A stretch of DNA of 64,000 bases from Torymus aiolomorphi (GCA_036365515.1 CM070874.1:23672209-23736208); one strand, 5' to 3'; positions 10,721 through 23,466 are shown, numbered from the stretch's first letter. The notes: generated from the letters alone by a model not told the origin. Numbers and translations: made by a program.

Positions 10721-12200
10721 ATCGGCGCGTGTACGGTATCAAGTCGGGGCCCCAGTGGGGGCCTTCTTTGCTTTTGGTAATTTTTGAAATTTTAATCTTA
10801 GTAATTATCTCCAAACTACTATAGGAAGTCTTAAAAAGTCCCAGTTTTGTTAAATTACGAACAAAATCGCCATTCTTATTATTTATGTGTTCGTCTGCTC
10901 CCAGTGCGCATGCGCAGAAGCATGTTTACAAAGTTTATTGCTAAAATCTCTTTAATTGGGTCGTTAAGTCATATTTATGATGACAGCATTGTAATAGCCA
11001 CTAAAAAATCTTCAATATTATATCCTATTTTATAAAAACTATTTATTTATAATGGAATAAATACAAAATCAATGTCTTTTCCCATAAGGCTACATGCTAA
11101 AAGAAACATTGTATAAACCCAGATTTCTCTAAAATTTGGTCGTTGACCTTACATTTCCTTCACAGAAATGAAAAGTTTAATGCTCAAAGAATATTTTTTT
11201 AAAGTTTCAGAAATGTTTCTGTATTTATAAAAACTCGTCAGGGCCACCTTAAACTTACCCTGGAGGAACCACCTGTTTCAGCTCGACCGTATGTTTATCC
11301 TATAGTTTTAGAAATAATTACGCTTGATTTTTCTATAGCCTCAATGTATCCAATAATCCTTTTGAAGTTCCATAACATACAATTTTTATTCTTATATAAT
11401 GTGAATTTCTTTGGAGTACATTTACGTTTCTTTTGTTAAAGTTGGAAGGTTCTCCTAGAGAAACCACCTTTTTGATCACGGCACCTTTTTTTAATTGTAA
11501 CTCGTAATTTATGTTTTCTTTGTTAAAGTTAGAAGGTTCTTCGACTGTTATTAAAAGCCTTGTCATGGGGGAATCACCATTTTGATCACGATATACTATT
11601 TATATTCTACTAAAAGTTTTTTGGAAGCAATAGCTTCTGACTATATATTTATTCCTAATGAAAGTTTTTTCAACGGAATTGTGGAAAAATTTTACGCCTG
11701 AGATATCTACATTTTATATTCGTAAGGTTCTTTGACTGTTAACAAGAGCCTTGCCTAGGAGGAATCACCCCTTTGTCAATAATGCAATACTTTTGTATCC
11801 ATAAATCCATATTGTGCTGAAGTTCGAAGGTTCTTTGTTTATTAAAAAAAAAGCCTTGCCCTAAAGGAATCACATTTTTGCTGTCAAAAGTTCGAAGAAA
11901 GCTTAGATTTTGCTTAAAATTTTTATAGAGGGCTTTCAAGGTCGATAATCACAATCATGCTATAAGACTATTCAAATTAAAAATGGCGAATCTAATATGG
12001 CCATCAGAAGTACGAAAAATGCTTATATTTTGTTGAAAATTGGTATACAGGGATTTTGGAGGTCGCTGATTAAGATTTTGCAATTGGACTTCCGAAATTG
12101 AAAATGGCGGAATCAATATGGCGGTTAGTAGATCGAAAAAGCTTAGGTTTTTCTCAAAATTGTAATACAGAGATTTCGAAGTCGCTGGTCACGATTTCGA
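10721..12200 (-). repeat. Decayed region with dispersed internal repeat
   Basis: A degenerate motif (TTTGTTAAAGTT-GAAGGTTC followed by a variable TTGACTGTTAACA-AAGCC) recurs near 10505, 10682, 11428, 11520, 11727 and 11818. On the minus strand it reads as variants of EPSNFNKGN, giving the frame at 11566-11333 that contains two copies. The first copy abuts the Helitron helicase remnant, so the block may be rearranged Helitron internal sequence. After about 11940 there are three ~115-bp degenerate units (AAAATGGCGAATC-ATATGGC). No intact gene. Confidence 0.45.
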
Positions 12201-15200
12201 TAACCCACATAGCATGAAAGCTTCTAGCGGAAAGCTTCGAGAAAGCTTCCAGAAGAAGATTGCCGCAATCTTTCAGGAAGCAAATAGAAACAATCAATAA
12301 AGTTGCATGGGCAATATTTCAAGAAAGCTTCTCGAGAGTTTTACGGAAGAAAAAATTAAAGATTCAAATTACCTGACTATAGGATATAATTTGAAAGCTT
12401 TAGGGAAGATTGCAGGAATCTCACGAGGAATATTACAAAAATCAAAGCTGGAATTTTCCATGGAAGCTTCACGAAAGATTACATAAAGCTCTTTGAAAGT
12501 TATAATTGATTCTTTACATAACAAGCTTACGGAAAGCTTCCAAAATACCTTCCAACATCCTTCGTGTGAGATATTCCACTGAACCTTGGCGTAACCTTTT
12601 ATAGCAATATTTTGGAAAGCATTCAAACAAAATTTTCGTTTTATTACAGAATACCTTCAAGAAAGTTATAACGAAAGCTTGTAGGAGTATTTCAAATCAC
12701 TGTTTCAAGAAAGATTCCTGAGAGATTCACGAATTAATAGAAAAAAAGATTTTAATTAATCGAATGTGAAATATAATATGAAACATTTACGGAAGACTGT
12801 AGGAATCTTACGAGGAATATTACAAGCATCAATACTGGAATCTCTCATGGAAGCTTCACGAAAAATGACATAAAACTCTTTGAAAGTTATAATTGTTACT
12901 TTACCTAACAAGTTTATGGAAAGCTTCGAAAATACCTTCGAACATCCTTCCCGTGAGATGTTCCATTGAACGTTGGCGTAACCTCTTATAGCAAGATTTT
13001 GGAAAGCACTCAAAAAAGATTTTTGTTTTAGTACAGTATACATTTACGAAAGTCATAACGAAGGCTTGTAGGAGTATTTCAAGTCAATGTTTCAAGAAAG
13101 CTTCCTGAGACATTCACGAAAGAATAGAAAAAAATATTCTAGTTACTGGAATGTGAAATATGATATGAAAGCTTTACGGAAGATTCCAGGAATCTCACAA
13201 GGAATATTACAAACGTCAACAATGGAAACTTTTGTGGAAGCTTCACGAAAAATTACATAAAGCTCTTTGAAAGTTATAATTGTGACTTTACATAAGAAGT
13301 TTACGGAAGCTTCGAAAATACCTTCCAACATTATTGCCGTGTGATATTCCATTTAATCTTGGCGTAACCTCTTATGACAAGATTTTGGAAGGCATTGAAA
13401 AAGGATTTTTGTTTTATTACAGAATACCTTTACGAAAGTCATAACGAAAGCTTGTAGGAGTATTTGAAGTCAATGTTTCAAGAAGGCTTCCTGACAAATT
13501 CATGAAAGAATAGAAAAAAATATTCTAGTTACCGGATGTGAAATATAATATGAAATCTTTACGCAAGATTGCAGGAATCTCACGAGGAATATTACAGACA
13601 TCAATGCTGGAATCATTCATGGAAGATTCACGAAAAATTATATAAAGCTCTTTGAAAGTTTCAACTGTTACTTTACATAACGGGTTTACGGAAAGCTTCG
13701 AAAATACCTTCGGACATCCTTCCCGTGAGATATTCCATTGAACTTGGCGTAACCATTTATCGCAAGATTTTGGAAAGCATTCAAAAAAGATTTTTGTCTT
13801 ATTAATGAATATCTTTCCGATATTCATAACAAAAGCTTGTAGGAGTATTCCAAATCAATGTTTCAAGAAAGCCTCCTAAGAGATTCACGAAGGAATAGAA
13901 AAAAATATTCTAGTTACTCGAATGTGAAAAATATTATGAAAGCTTTACGGAAGATTGCAGGAATCTCACCAGGAATATTACAAACATCAATGCTGGAATT
14001 TTTGATGGAAGCTTCGCGAAATATTACATAAAGCTCTTTAAAAGTTATAGTAGTTACTATACCAAACAAGTTTATGGAAAACCTCGAAAATACCTTCGAA
14101 CATCCTTCCCGTGAGATGTTCCGTTGAACGTTGGCGTAACCACTTATAGCAAAATTTTGGAAAGCATTCAAAAAATAATTTTGTTTTATTACAAAATACC
14201 TTTATGAATGTCATAACGAAAGCCCGTAAGAGTATTTCAAGTCAATTTTTCAAGAAAGCTTCCTGCGAGATTCACGAAAGAATAGAAGAAAAAATTCCAC
14301 TTACTCAAATATAAAGTATAATATCAAAGCTTTAGGGAAGATTCTAGAAATCTTATGAGTAATATTAAAATAATCAATGCTGGAATCCTTGATGGAAGCT
14401 TCACGAAAGATTACATAAAGCTCTTTGAAAATTATAATTGTTTCCTTACATAACAAGCTTACGGAAAGCTTCCAAAATACCTTCCAAAATCCTTCCCGTG
14501 AGATATTCCATTGAATCATGGCGTAAGCTTTTATAGCAAGATTTTGGAAAGCATTCAAACAAGATTTTGGTTTTATTACAAACTTTAAGAAAGTTATAAG
14601 GAAAGCTTGTAGGAGTATTCCAAATCAATGTTTCAAGAAAGCTCCCTGAGAGATTCGCGAAAAAATGGAAAAAAAAAGATTCCAATTACTCGAAAATGAA
14701 GTATCATATGAAATCTTTACGCAAGATTCCAGGAATCTCACGAGGAATATTACAAACATCAACGCTGGAATCTTTCGTGGGAGCTTCAGGAAAAATTACA
14801 TAAAGCTCTTTGAAAGTTATAATTGTGACTTTAAATAACAAGTTTACGGAAAGCTTTAAAAATACCTTCGAACATCCTTCCCATGATATATTCCATTAAA
14901 CCTTGGCATAACCTTTTATAGCAATATTTTGGAAAGCATTCAAACAAAATTTTGGTTTTATTACAGAATACCTTTAAGAAAGTTATAACGAAAGCTTGTA
15001 GGAGTATTCCAAATCAATGTTTCAAGAAAGCTTCCTGAGAGATTCACGAAAGAATGGAAAAAAAAAATTCCAAATACTCGAACATGAAGTATCATATGAA
15101 AACTTTAGGAAAGATTCTAGGAATCTCATGAGTAATGTTAGAATAATCAAAGCTGGAATCTTTCATGGAAGCTATATGAAAGATTATATAAAGCTATTTG

Positions 15201-16432
15201 AAAGGTTCAACTGTTACTTTTCATAACAAGTTTACGCAAAGCTTCGAAAATACATTCGAACATCCTTCCCGTGAGATATTCCATTGAACCTTGGCGAAAC
15301 CTTTTATAGCAAGATTTTGGAAAGCATTCAAAAAAGATTTTTGTTTTATTACTGAATACCTTTACGAAATTCATAACGAAAGCTTGTAGGAGTATTCCAA
15401 ATACATGTTTCAAGAAAGTTTCCTGAGAGATTCACGAAATAATAGAAGAAAGATTTTAATTACTCGAATGTGAATTATAATATGATACCTTTACGGAAGA
15501 TTGTAGGAATCTCACGAGGAATATTAGAAACATCAATGCTGGAATCTTCTATGGAAGCTTCACGAAAAATTTCATAAAGCTCTTTGAAAGTTATAATTGT
15601 TACTTTACCTAACAAGTTTATGGAAACCTTCGAAAATACCTTCGAACATCCTTCCCGTCAGATGTTCAATTGAACGTCGGCGTAACCTCTTATAGCAATA
15701 TTTTGGAAAGCATTCAAAAAAGATTATTATTTTAGTACAGAATACCTTTACGAAAGTCATAACGAATGCTTGTAGGAGTATTTGAAGTCAATGTTTCAAG
15801 AAAGCTTCCTGAGAGATTCACGAAAGAATAGAAAAAAAGATTCCACTTACTCTAATATGAAGTATAATATCAAAGCTTTAGGGGAGATTCTAGGAATCTT
15901 ATGAGCAATATTAAAATAATCAATGCTGGAGTCTTTCATGGAAGATTTACGAAATATTACATAAAGCTCTTTGAAAGTTATAATTGTTTCTTTACATAAC
16001 AAACTTACGGAAAGCTTCCAAAATACCTTCTAACATCCTTCCCGTGAGACATTCCATTGAGTCATAGCGTAAACTTGCCAACGAGATTTTGGAAGGCTTT
16101 CAAAAAAGATATTGGTTTTATCCAAGAATACCTTTACGAAATTCATAACGAAAGCTTGTAGGAGTATTGTAAGTCAATGTTTCAAGAAAGCTTCTTGAGA
16201 GATTCACGAAAGAATAGAAAAAAACTCGAATTACTTGAATGTGAAATATAACATGAAACCTTTACGGAAGATTGTAGGTATCTCACGATAAATATTACAA
16301 ATATCAATGCTGGAATCTTTCATAGAAGCTTCACGAAAGATTACATAAGCTCTTTGAAAGTTGTAATTGTTACTTTACATAACAAACTTACGCAAAGCTT
16401 AAAAAATACCTTCCAACATTCTTCCCGTGATA
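12200..16432. repeat. 387-bp satellite array, left block
   Basis: Tandem units of about 387 bp; homologous points lie at 12626, 13013, about 13400, 14171 and 14558. Units are rich in GAAGCTTC palindromes (HindIII sites). Two variants differ around the AGGAATCTCACGAGGAATATTACAA or AGGAATCT-ATGAGTAATATTAAAATAA segment. Units near 12780, 13170, 13560 and 13945 are all of the first kind, while those near 14340, 14715, 15105, 15490, 15880 and 16260 alternate, implying a two-monomer higher-order repeat of about 774 bp. Minus-strand frames of 70-100 codons recur in most units because 387 is a multiple of three. Confidence 0.9.
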
Positions 16433-17714
16433 TTGGGTATACAAATAAGTTTCCGCCGTTTTCAAGAGATGGCTCCACCGACAAGATTACTTTGAAATCG
16501 TCAGATGTTAAATGTCACATAGAAAGTTTGGACACCTGGCAACAACATAACCTTACAATACTATTGACTTTGTATTGGCAGTATACATTTTTGTTTTCGA
16601 AAATGTCGGGTTTTGTACCGAATAAGCGTCACTTGCGGGAGGTTTTGATTTATTTATTTCATTTAAAGAAATCTGCTGCTGAGGCGCATCGATCGCTTGC
16701 AGAAGTTTACGGTGATGCTGCTTTAAGTGAGAGAAGTTGTCGTGAGTGGTTTCAAAAGTTTAAAAACGGCGAGTTTGACGTGGAAGATAAAGAACGCGAA
16801 GGAAGGCCAGTCAAGTTTGAAGAAGCTGAGTTAGAGGCATTATTGGACCAAGACTCATGCCGAACTGAAGAGCAGCTCGCAGAAAGCTTGGAAGTGACTC
16901 AACAAGCGATTTCACACCGTCTCAAGACCACTGGTATGGTACAAAAAAAAGGAAATTGGGTTCCGCATGAACTGAAACCCAAAGACGTCGAGCGCCGTCT
17001 TTTCACGTGCAACAACTTCTCCAAAGACTAAGTCGAAGGGGTTTTTGCATCGAATAGTGACGGGGAATGAAAAGTGAATCTACTACGACAACCCAAAGCG
17101 TAGGAAATCATGGGGTAAGCCCGGGCATGTACCGACTTCAACGGCCAAACCGAATATTTATGGCAAAAAGTTAATGTTGTGCATTTGGTGGGATCAGGTC
17201 GGAGTAATCTATTACAAGCTACTCCAGCCTAACGAAACTATCACTGGAGAACGTTATCAACAGCAACTGTTGCAATTAACCAGAGAATTGAAGCTTAAAC
17301 GCCTCCAGTATGCCAAAAGACATGACAAAGTGATTTTACGGCACGACAACGCTCGGCCACATGTTGCAAAAGTCGTCAAGGATCCTTTGGAAGCTATACA
17401 ATGGGATGTCTTACTCCACCCGCCGTATTCACCAAACATTGCTCCCTCGGACTACCAATTATTCTGGTCGATGGTACACGCCCTGGTCAAGCAGCACTTC
17501 ACTTCTTACGAAGAAGCCAAAAATTGGGTCGATTCATGGGTAGCCTCAAAAGATGAAGAGCTTTTTCGACGTCGCATCCGAATGCTGCTAGAAAGATGGC
17601 AAAAAGAAGTACCCAATGACGGACAATATTTTGAATAAAATGTAACGTATATTTTTTTTACAATAAATTCATAATTTTTATAAAAAAACGACAGAAACTT
17701 ATTTGTATTTACAA
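16433..17714 (+). mobile_element. mariner transposon inserted in the satellite
   Basis: 1282 bp, flanked by TA at 16431-16432 and 17715-17716 within a GATATATTCC satellite site that is intact in a sister monomer near 14885. The terminal inverted repeats share ATACAAATAAGTTTC near each end. Length, TA duplication and transposase sequence identify a mauritiana-type mariner. It was inserted after the array formed, as satellite phase continues on the other side. Confidence 0.92.
16603..17638 (+). pseudogene. mariner transposase (disrupted)
   Basis: The ATG at 16603 begins MSGFVPNKRHLREVLIYLF, the N-terminal HTH of mauritiana-type mariner transposases, and the protein ends at 17638 (expected about 345 aa). 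HTH motifs, the linker WVPHEL at about 16957 and the PSDYQLFW third catalytic region (17448) are present. A one-base frameshift falls near 17000-17035; in the following frame the TGDEKW motif reads TGNEK then TGA (about 17086). So the first catalytic Asp is Asn and the next Trp is a stop. The second Asp is kept (ILRHDNARPH). Transposase would cut and paste the element at TA sites, but this copy cannot encode it. Translation from 16354 would include satellite and TIR sequence and is not genuine. Confidence 0.9.
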
Positions 17715-17965
17715 TATATTCCATTAAACCTTAGCGTAACCTTTTCAGCAAGCATTCAAAAAAGATTTTTGGTGTATGACAGAATTCCTTTACGAATGTC
17801 ATAACGAAAGTTTGTTGGAGTATTCCAAATCAATGTTTTAAGAAAGCTTCCTGACAGATTCACGAAAGAATAGAAAAAAAGATTCGAATTACTCGAATGT
17901 GATAGATAATATGAAACCTTTAGGGAAGATTGTAGGAATCTCATGAGTAATACAAAATAATCATC
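17715..17965. repeat. 387-bp satellite array, right remainder
   Basis: Satellite sequence resumes in phase after the mariner and runs to about 17965. The unit near 17920 is of the ATGAGTAATA variant, which continues the alternation seen to the left of the mariner. Confidence 0.85.
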
Positions 17966-18590
17966 GTATTGACACCTTTTTTCTTACACCGTCATTTTTT
18001 ATTATTTTTTGCAGTGGCGTATAGAGACTCATGAAGAGCTTCCATCATAAATATTATTTTTAGATCACAATTTTGGCGATATTCATAAAGTTGAGTCGGA
18101 TATCGTCCATACGGAGATGTGGGATACCGACATCATATTCCAACAAGTATACTTTATCAAAAATATTAATAAGATGGCTTTAAAGAAATTCTTTGTAACT
18201 CAATCCCCTTACAGGTCCCCTCCATGCCACCTCCACCGACTCCCCACCTACACCTGTACCTACCCATTCACCTATCCCTCCATACCTAATACATTCCTCA
18301 TATTATGCTAAAAATTTTATACACCCTGTTCTCGAAATGTTTGTCTTGCTCAAAACGATCGTATAGAGCGCGAAATTATAAGACGATATTTCTCCTGCCG
18401 TTTTTGCAAATTTTGCATATTAGCGCCGTTACAGGCGATCAAAAGTTAAATAAACCGGCCAATCTTCTCCCACGACGGCGCGTGTGGCGGAGAAGTGGGT
18501 GGAGCTTCAGCTCCACGGCAGCCGGAGTGGAAGAGACACATCATTGGTACTTCGGCCGCTGGAGGGGGTCCACCGGCGTCTATCCATCTA
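17966..18590. other. Intergenic, nothing recognised
   Basis: Frames on the plus strand (18117-18311, 18305-18922) have no recognisable protein character, and the second is carried by the repeat downstream. A GC-rich segment around 18470-18580 looks like the edge of a retroelement but no motif supports it. Confidence 0.4.
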
Positions 18591-18795
18591 GCGATCACTC
18601 GGTCTCTCTCACTCTCTCTTGCTTTCACTCTGTCCCTCTCGCTCTCTCGCTATCTCTCGGTCCTTCTCGCTCTCTCTCGCTATCACTCGGTCCCTCTCGC
18701 TCTTTCTCGCTATCTCGTGCCATCACACGGTTTCTCTTGCCTTCTCTTGCTATCAGTCGGTCACTCTCGCTCTTTCTCACTCCTTTTACACTTAT
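18591..18795. repeat. TC-rich minisatellite
   Basis: Degenerate iteration of CTCGCTATCACTCGGTCCCT-like units. It is the reverse-complement, short version of the 3-kb purine-rich minisatellite at 49140-52190. Frames on both strands through it are compositional artefacts. Confidence 0.8.
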
Positions 18796-18934
18796 GGCGG
18801 CCTCAAAACTAGTCAAAAGTTTTTTTGAAGATAAACCTTCCAGATTTTTTTTTCTTCTGTACAATTATATGCGTCTTTGTCTCATTCTTTTAAGGTTAAA
18901 ATTTTTTAATAAAATGACATAAAATTCCTCTTTC

Positions 18935-19682
18935 TTAAAGGTAAGCTATTTATAAGGAGAGGGTGTGCGCAATGGGTAATCAATTTATCTGGAACGTTGT
19001 AGTCGGATTTCTTGCCCCAATAAAAGAGACGGTGTCTTAGCGTTTTGTTAAATGTGCCTTACATCAGAATATACAATCCATTTAATTTTCAAATGAACTG
19101 TTTGTGACAAAAAATGATGTCTTTTTCTTCAATTATAGCTTTGTGAATATCTAGATTACGAAAATAAGCATTAAAGATTCTAAAAGTAGACCGAAAAGTT
19201 TTTAAATTAAGCTTTGTTTGACTAAAAAATGTTTATTTTTCAGGAAATTATAAAATATAAAAAATCGGAAAACCGTTAAAACTTTTTTGACGTTTTCAAC
19301 CATTTTATGTGTAGTATTTCACGCTTTCTTTTTATTCTATTCTTAATTGCTTATATCTTTCTGGAAAATGAATATTTTGTAATGAAACGAAGCTTAAATT
19401 AAAGCTTTCTGTGTCTATTTTCAGAATCTTTGATGCTAATTTTTTTAACTTAGATATTCACAAAGCTATAATTAAAGAAAGAGACATCATTTGTTGTCAT
19501 AAATAGTTCATTTCAAAAATAAAATAGCTTATTTATTAGGATGCAAGGCCCATTTGACAAAATTCCGAGACGGGGGTCACTTTTCTGGGACCAAAGAACC
19601 CGACCACAAAGTTCTGAAAAACTTGATTACCCGCGCCTCATACTCTCTCCTTGTTTTTCCATAAACAGCCTACCTAAAGTTT
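18935..19682. mobile_element. Fold-back / MITE with ~300-bp arms
   Basis: Sequence from about 18935 (AGGTAAGCTATTTAT) matches in reverse complement the sequence ending about 19682 (ATAAACAGCCTACCT), continuing inward through GCTTTGTGAATATCTA on the left and TAGATATTCACAAAGC on the right. The arms total about 300 bp of imperfect identity around a short centre. No transposase frame. Exact ends and target duplication are unclear. Confidence 0.6.
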
Positions 19683-19744
19683 ATAAAAAGAAAATTAAAT
19701 TACAAAAGGAGCTTCTATTGACTTACATGAAAACTAAACAACGG

Positions 19745-22724
19745 CAACGGGCCACTGTTGCAAAGAATGGAAATGGAGACACATATGCCATCTCATTTCC
19801 ATTTAGGGGTACGAGTTAAAGAATTTTTTTATCTACTAGTTCATAAGTACCGTGCCAAGGTAAGACGAGGTTCAAGAAGAACACACTGTTACCGACGGAG
19901 TCATCGTAAGACCAGCACAGCAATATGATGGGCGGTGCCTAGCTCCTGACGTCATCAACGGCGCGAGATTAAAATTCAAGAACCGCGGTTAGAGAAATAT
20001 TTATATGGTTCGCATATTATCATAATAAAAAAACATATTATATTATTAATAGATTAAGAAAATTTTTTGTTGCATCATCCTATGAATAATTATGCTTCGC
20101 GTGGTGTTGCTTGATCGACTAAATTTAAAATTGGCGCGCTCTCGCGCGCGGATAAGAGCGTGACCAACTACGAGATAGTTATCTGCGCGCACTTAATGAA
20201 TAAGGGCTAGGTAACTGCGCGAGAAAGAGAGAGAGGGGAAATGATGACTCGCGAATTTTGAAAGTAATTTAAGATAAAAAAGTAGAGGATTGAAGCATGC
20301 AGGGCGGGACGGTCGCGATCAAATCATAAAAAGAGAAATAGTGAGTGAGCATAAAAGGGCACATTATGGGGGAACCATATAAATATAAAAGCACGCTATA
20401 ATTATGGTTGAGATAACTTAAGGTAACAAGCGAATCAAAGCTCGACACCTGATCATATGTGCGCAAGCTCACCATATAAAGTATCACAAAAGGGCTTGTA
20501 CGCAATATAGATACGTCAATAGTTGAACTATTAAATTATCTATCGAAGGGAATATAAAACCAGCGGAAGCGGGACGCTCGCTCTCAGTTTTGCAGCAGTC
20601 TCTACTCAATCTTTTCTTTTTTTTGGAACTCTCGGGAGCTCTCATACTCGCGTAGTGCACAGTTCTTTGAAGTACCGCGTAGTCGTGTGTTCGCCTCGCA
20701 GTCCAGGATTTAGCAGTGATACGAGTCGTCCTCCGGAAATAAGGTAGAATAAACGGAGAAAAGTCGACACCTTGTGGGAGCCTGCAAAGCGAGCGCGCGG
20801 GCCATGTGCTGTTTGCATGAAGCAGTAGCGTGCGCGCACAACTCAACGCGATGCATTTGACGCCTGGACTTGAGCTGCATTTTGCACGTCGTATAGCCTT
20901 GCATCTTGGTCGAGCCAGCCAAACTGCGCGTCGTGGCGGCGGCGCTCCGCGGCGTCCCACTCCTCAGGTCAATTAGATTCTGCTCTGTACCTTCTTAAAT
21001 ATAAAGCTTAACGAAAAAAGTTATCGACAAAAGTTGTTTGTTATTAAATTATCTACAATGAAGTCAGTGATGGTGAATCTCCAAGTGCAATAGTTTATTA
21101 GCAAATTGAGATAAACCATAAAGGGTTTCGTGTTGTCGATGATACTTTCCCTTTATTTGCTCTGTACTTTCTTAAATATAAAGTTTAACGAAAAAAGTTA
21201 GTGACAAAAGTTTTTGATTATTAAATTATCTCTAAAAAGTCAGTGATGGCGAATCTCCAAGTGCAATAGTTTATTAGCAAATTGAGAAAAACCATAAAGG
21301 GTTTCATGTTGTCGATGATACTTTCTCTTTATTTGCTCTGTACTTTCTTAAATATAAAGTTTAACGAAAAAAGTTAGTGACAAAAGTTTTTGGTTATTAA
21401 ATTATCTCTAAAAAGTCAATGATGGCGAATCTCCAAGTGCAATAGTTTATTAGCAAATTGAGAAAAACCATAAAGGGTTTTGTGTTGCCGATGATACTTT
21501 CCCTTTATTTGCTCTGTATTCTCTTAAATATAAAGTTTAACGAAAAAAGTTATCAGCAAAGGTTATTTGTTATTAAATTATCTACAAAGAAGTCAGTGAG
21601 GGCGAATCTCCAAGTCCAATAGTTTACTTGCAAATAGAGAAAAACCATGAAGGATTTTTGACCAATTCGATGTTTTTTATTTAATTTGATGAATTTTTTG
21701 TAGATAATTTAACAACAAACAACCTTTGTTAATAACTTTTTTCGTTAAACTTTATTTTAAGAAAGTACAGAGCAAATAAAGGGAAAGTATCATCGACAAC
21801 ACGAAATCCTTTATGGTTTTTCTCAATTTGTCAATAAACTATTGCACTTGGAGATTCGCCATCACTGACTTTTTTGTAGATAATTTAATTACAAACAGCT
21901 TTTGTCTATAACTTTTTTCGTTAAACTTTACATTTAAGAAAATTCAGAGCAAATAAAGGGAAAGTATCATCGACAGCACGAAACCCTTTATGGTTTATCT
22001 CAATTTGCTAATAAACTATTGCACTTGGAGATTCGCCATCACTGACTTTTGTGGAGAAAATTTAATAACAAACAACTTTTGTCGATAACTTTTTTCATTA
22101 AACTTTATATTTAAGAAGGTACAGAGCAGAATTTAATTGGCCTGAGTCGTTGGACGCCGCCAAGCGTCGCCGCCACGACGCGCAGTTTGGCTGGCTCGAC
22201 CAAGATGCAAGGCTATACGGTGTGCAAAATGCAGCTGAAATCCACGCGTCAAATGCATCGCGCTGAGTTGTGCGCGCACGCTACTGCTTCACGCAAACAG
22301 CACATGGCTCGCGCGCTCGCTTTGCAGGCTCCCGCAAGTTGTCGACTTTTCTCCGTGTAAGAGGAAGGTCTGAGATTAATTACTCCGCAAGGATAAACCA
22401 GTCCGAGTCATCTAGAACTAATCAAGTTGGCGATTTATTTTCTTTATTCTAGTAGGAACAAAAGATATCTTAGTGAGGGGCTAAAAAAGGCTCGCCTTAC
22501 CGCGAAACCTGAGTGGAACTTTTAGTGACACTCATCAAAGGGATAGGGAATGCCCCTGCACTAGGATTTATCCACGGCACATAATCGAAGTAGGATCGAA
22601 TTTTCTGACGCGTGTAATTACTTGCTCGTTTTTCTCTCCGGGTATTTAGCACAGCTATCGAGGAGTAACCTTTACCTTCACGTAGTTCTCGATATATGAG
22701 TGAGAAAGCATATTTTTTTTGTGG

Positions 22725-22762
<38 letters not shown>

Positions 22763-23466
22763 ATGTGTATATATTCATAAGCTTAAGTTCATCGCGTGAC
22801 AATAATTCTTAGAAGCATAATAGTTCATGGGATGGTAGCGTTATTTTGTTTTTTGATCAGATCGTGTGCCATCACGACTGTTAGTAGAGTCATACCTTTA
22901 TTTTGAATTACATAAATATATTAAAATACATATATGTACATTTAAAACTATTCATTGTAAAAGTATCTTCCTAAGGGATAATAGCTTAGGGGATTGCTTT
23001 GTGACCTTCTTTTTGTAATAGCCAGATCGTGTGCGATCACGACTAACATAGAATCTGGTGTATTGATGATATGTACGTCAATTTAAAGCTGTCCATTTTC
23101 AAAGTATCTTTCTAACGGATAATAGCTTAGGGAATTGCTTTGTGATTTTCTTTTGTAATAGTCAGATCGTGTGTGATCACGACTGACATAGAATCTGGTG
23201 TATTGATGATAATTTAAAATTTAAGATAAAATATTATTGGAATATTAATGTAGTTATAAAATATATATTTTTAATATACTGGGTCATGTACCAGCACGGC
23301 CAGTATATAATAAACAATCATTAAATCATACACTAGCACCCTTATTTATTTTGCATCTGACCAAAACCTGTCCCTCTACTCATATATATATTAAATAACA
23401 TTTTTTTGGTAATTTGGAACCAAAAAATATGATCAATACAAGATAGATAAACCAAAGAAAACGTTT
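19745..23466. mobile_element. 2.1-kb LTR-like repeat, copy 1, interrupted
   Basis: Nearly collinear with 44521-46607. Copy 1 is longer because of a 1.6-kb insertion (20753-22357). It contains a core promoter: a TATAAAA box at about 20553 and a TCAGTT initiator 33 nt downstream. Near its right end are three ~150-bp tandem units each with a GATCGTG...CACGAC palindrome (about 22860, 23026, 23165). A (TA)n(TG)n tract at 22726-22768 is longer than in copy 2. No coding capacity. A solo LTR of an unidentified retroelement is the simplest reading. Confidence 0.6.
20753..22357. mobile_element. Fold-back element with ~700-bp arms (TAA duplication)
   Basis: The left end ACGGAGAAAAGTCGACA and right end TGTCGACTTTTCTCCGT-type terminus begin very long inverted arms. 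TAA flanks both sides (20750-20752 and 22358-22360), and the uninterrupted site GAATAAGAGG exists in copy 2 at about 45525, so insertion is proven by comparison. The outer ~240 bp of each arm is GC-rich and unique; inside are ~178-bp tandem units (starting near 20985, 21160, 21340, 21515), mirrored in the right arm, meeting near 21660. A 3-bp TWA duplication suggests PIF/Harbinger mobilisation, but there is no transposase. Confidence 0.8.

Noticed and set aside
12369..15413. Satellite ORFs as individual genes
   Set aside because: Recur once per 387-bp monomer with frequent stops; kept only as a question for testing selection.
16354..16602. N-terminal extension of the mariner transposase
   Set aside because: Lies in satellite and TIR sequence; the family start is the ATG at 16603.
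12200..17965. CRISPR-like array
   Set aside because: 387-bp units without unique spacers in eukaryotic repeat DNA.
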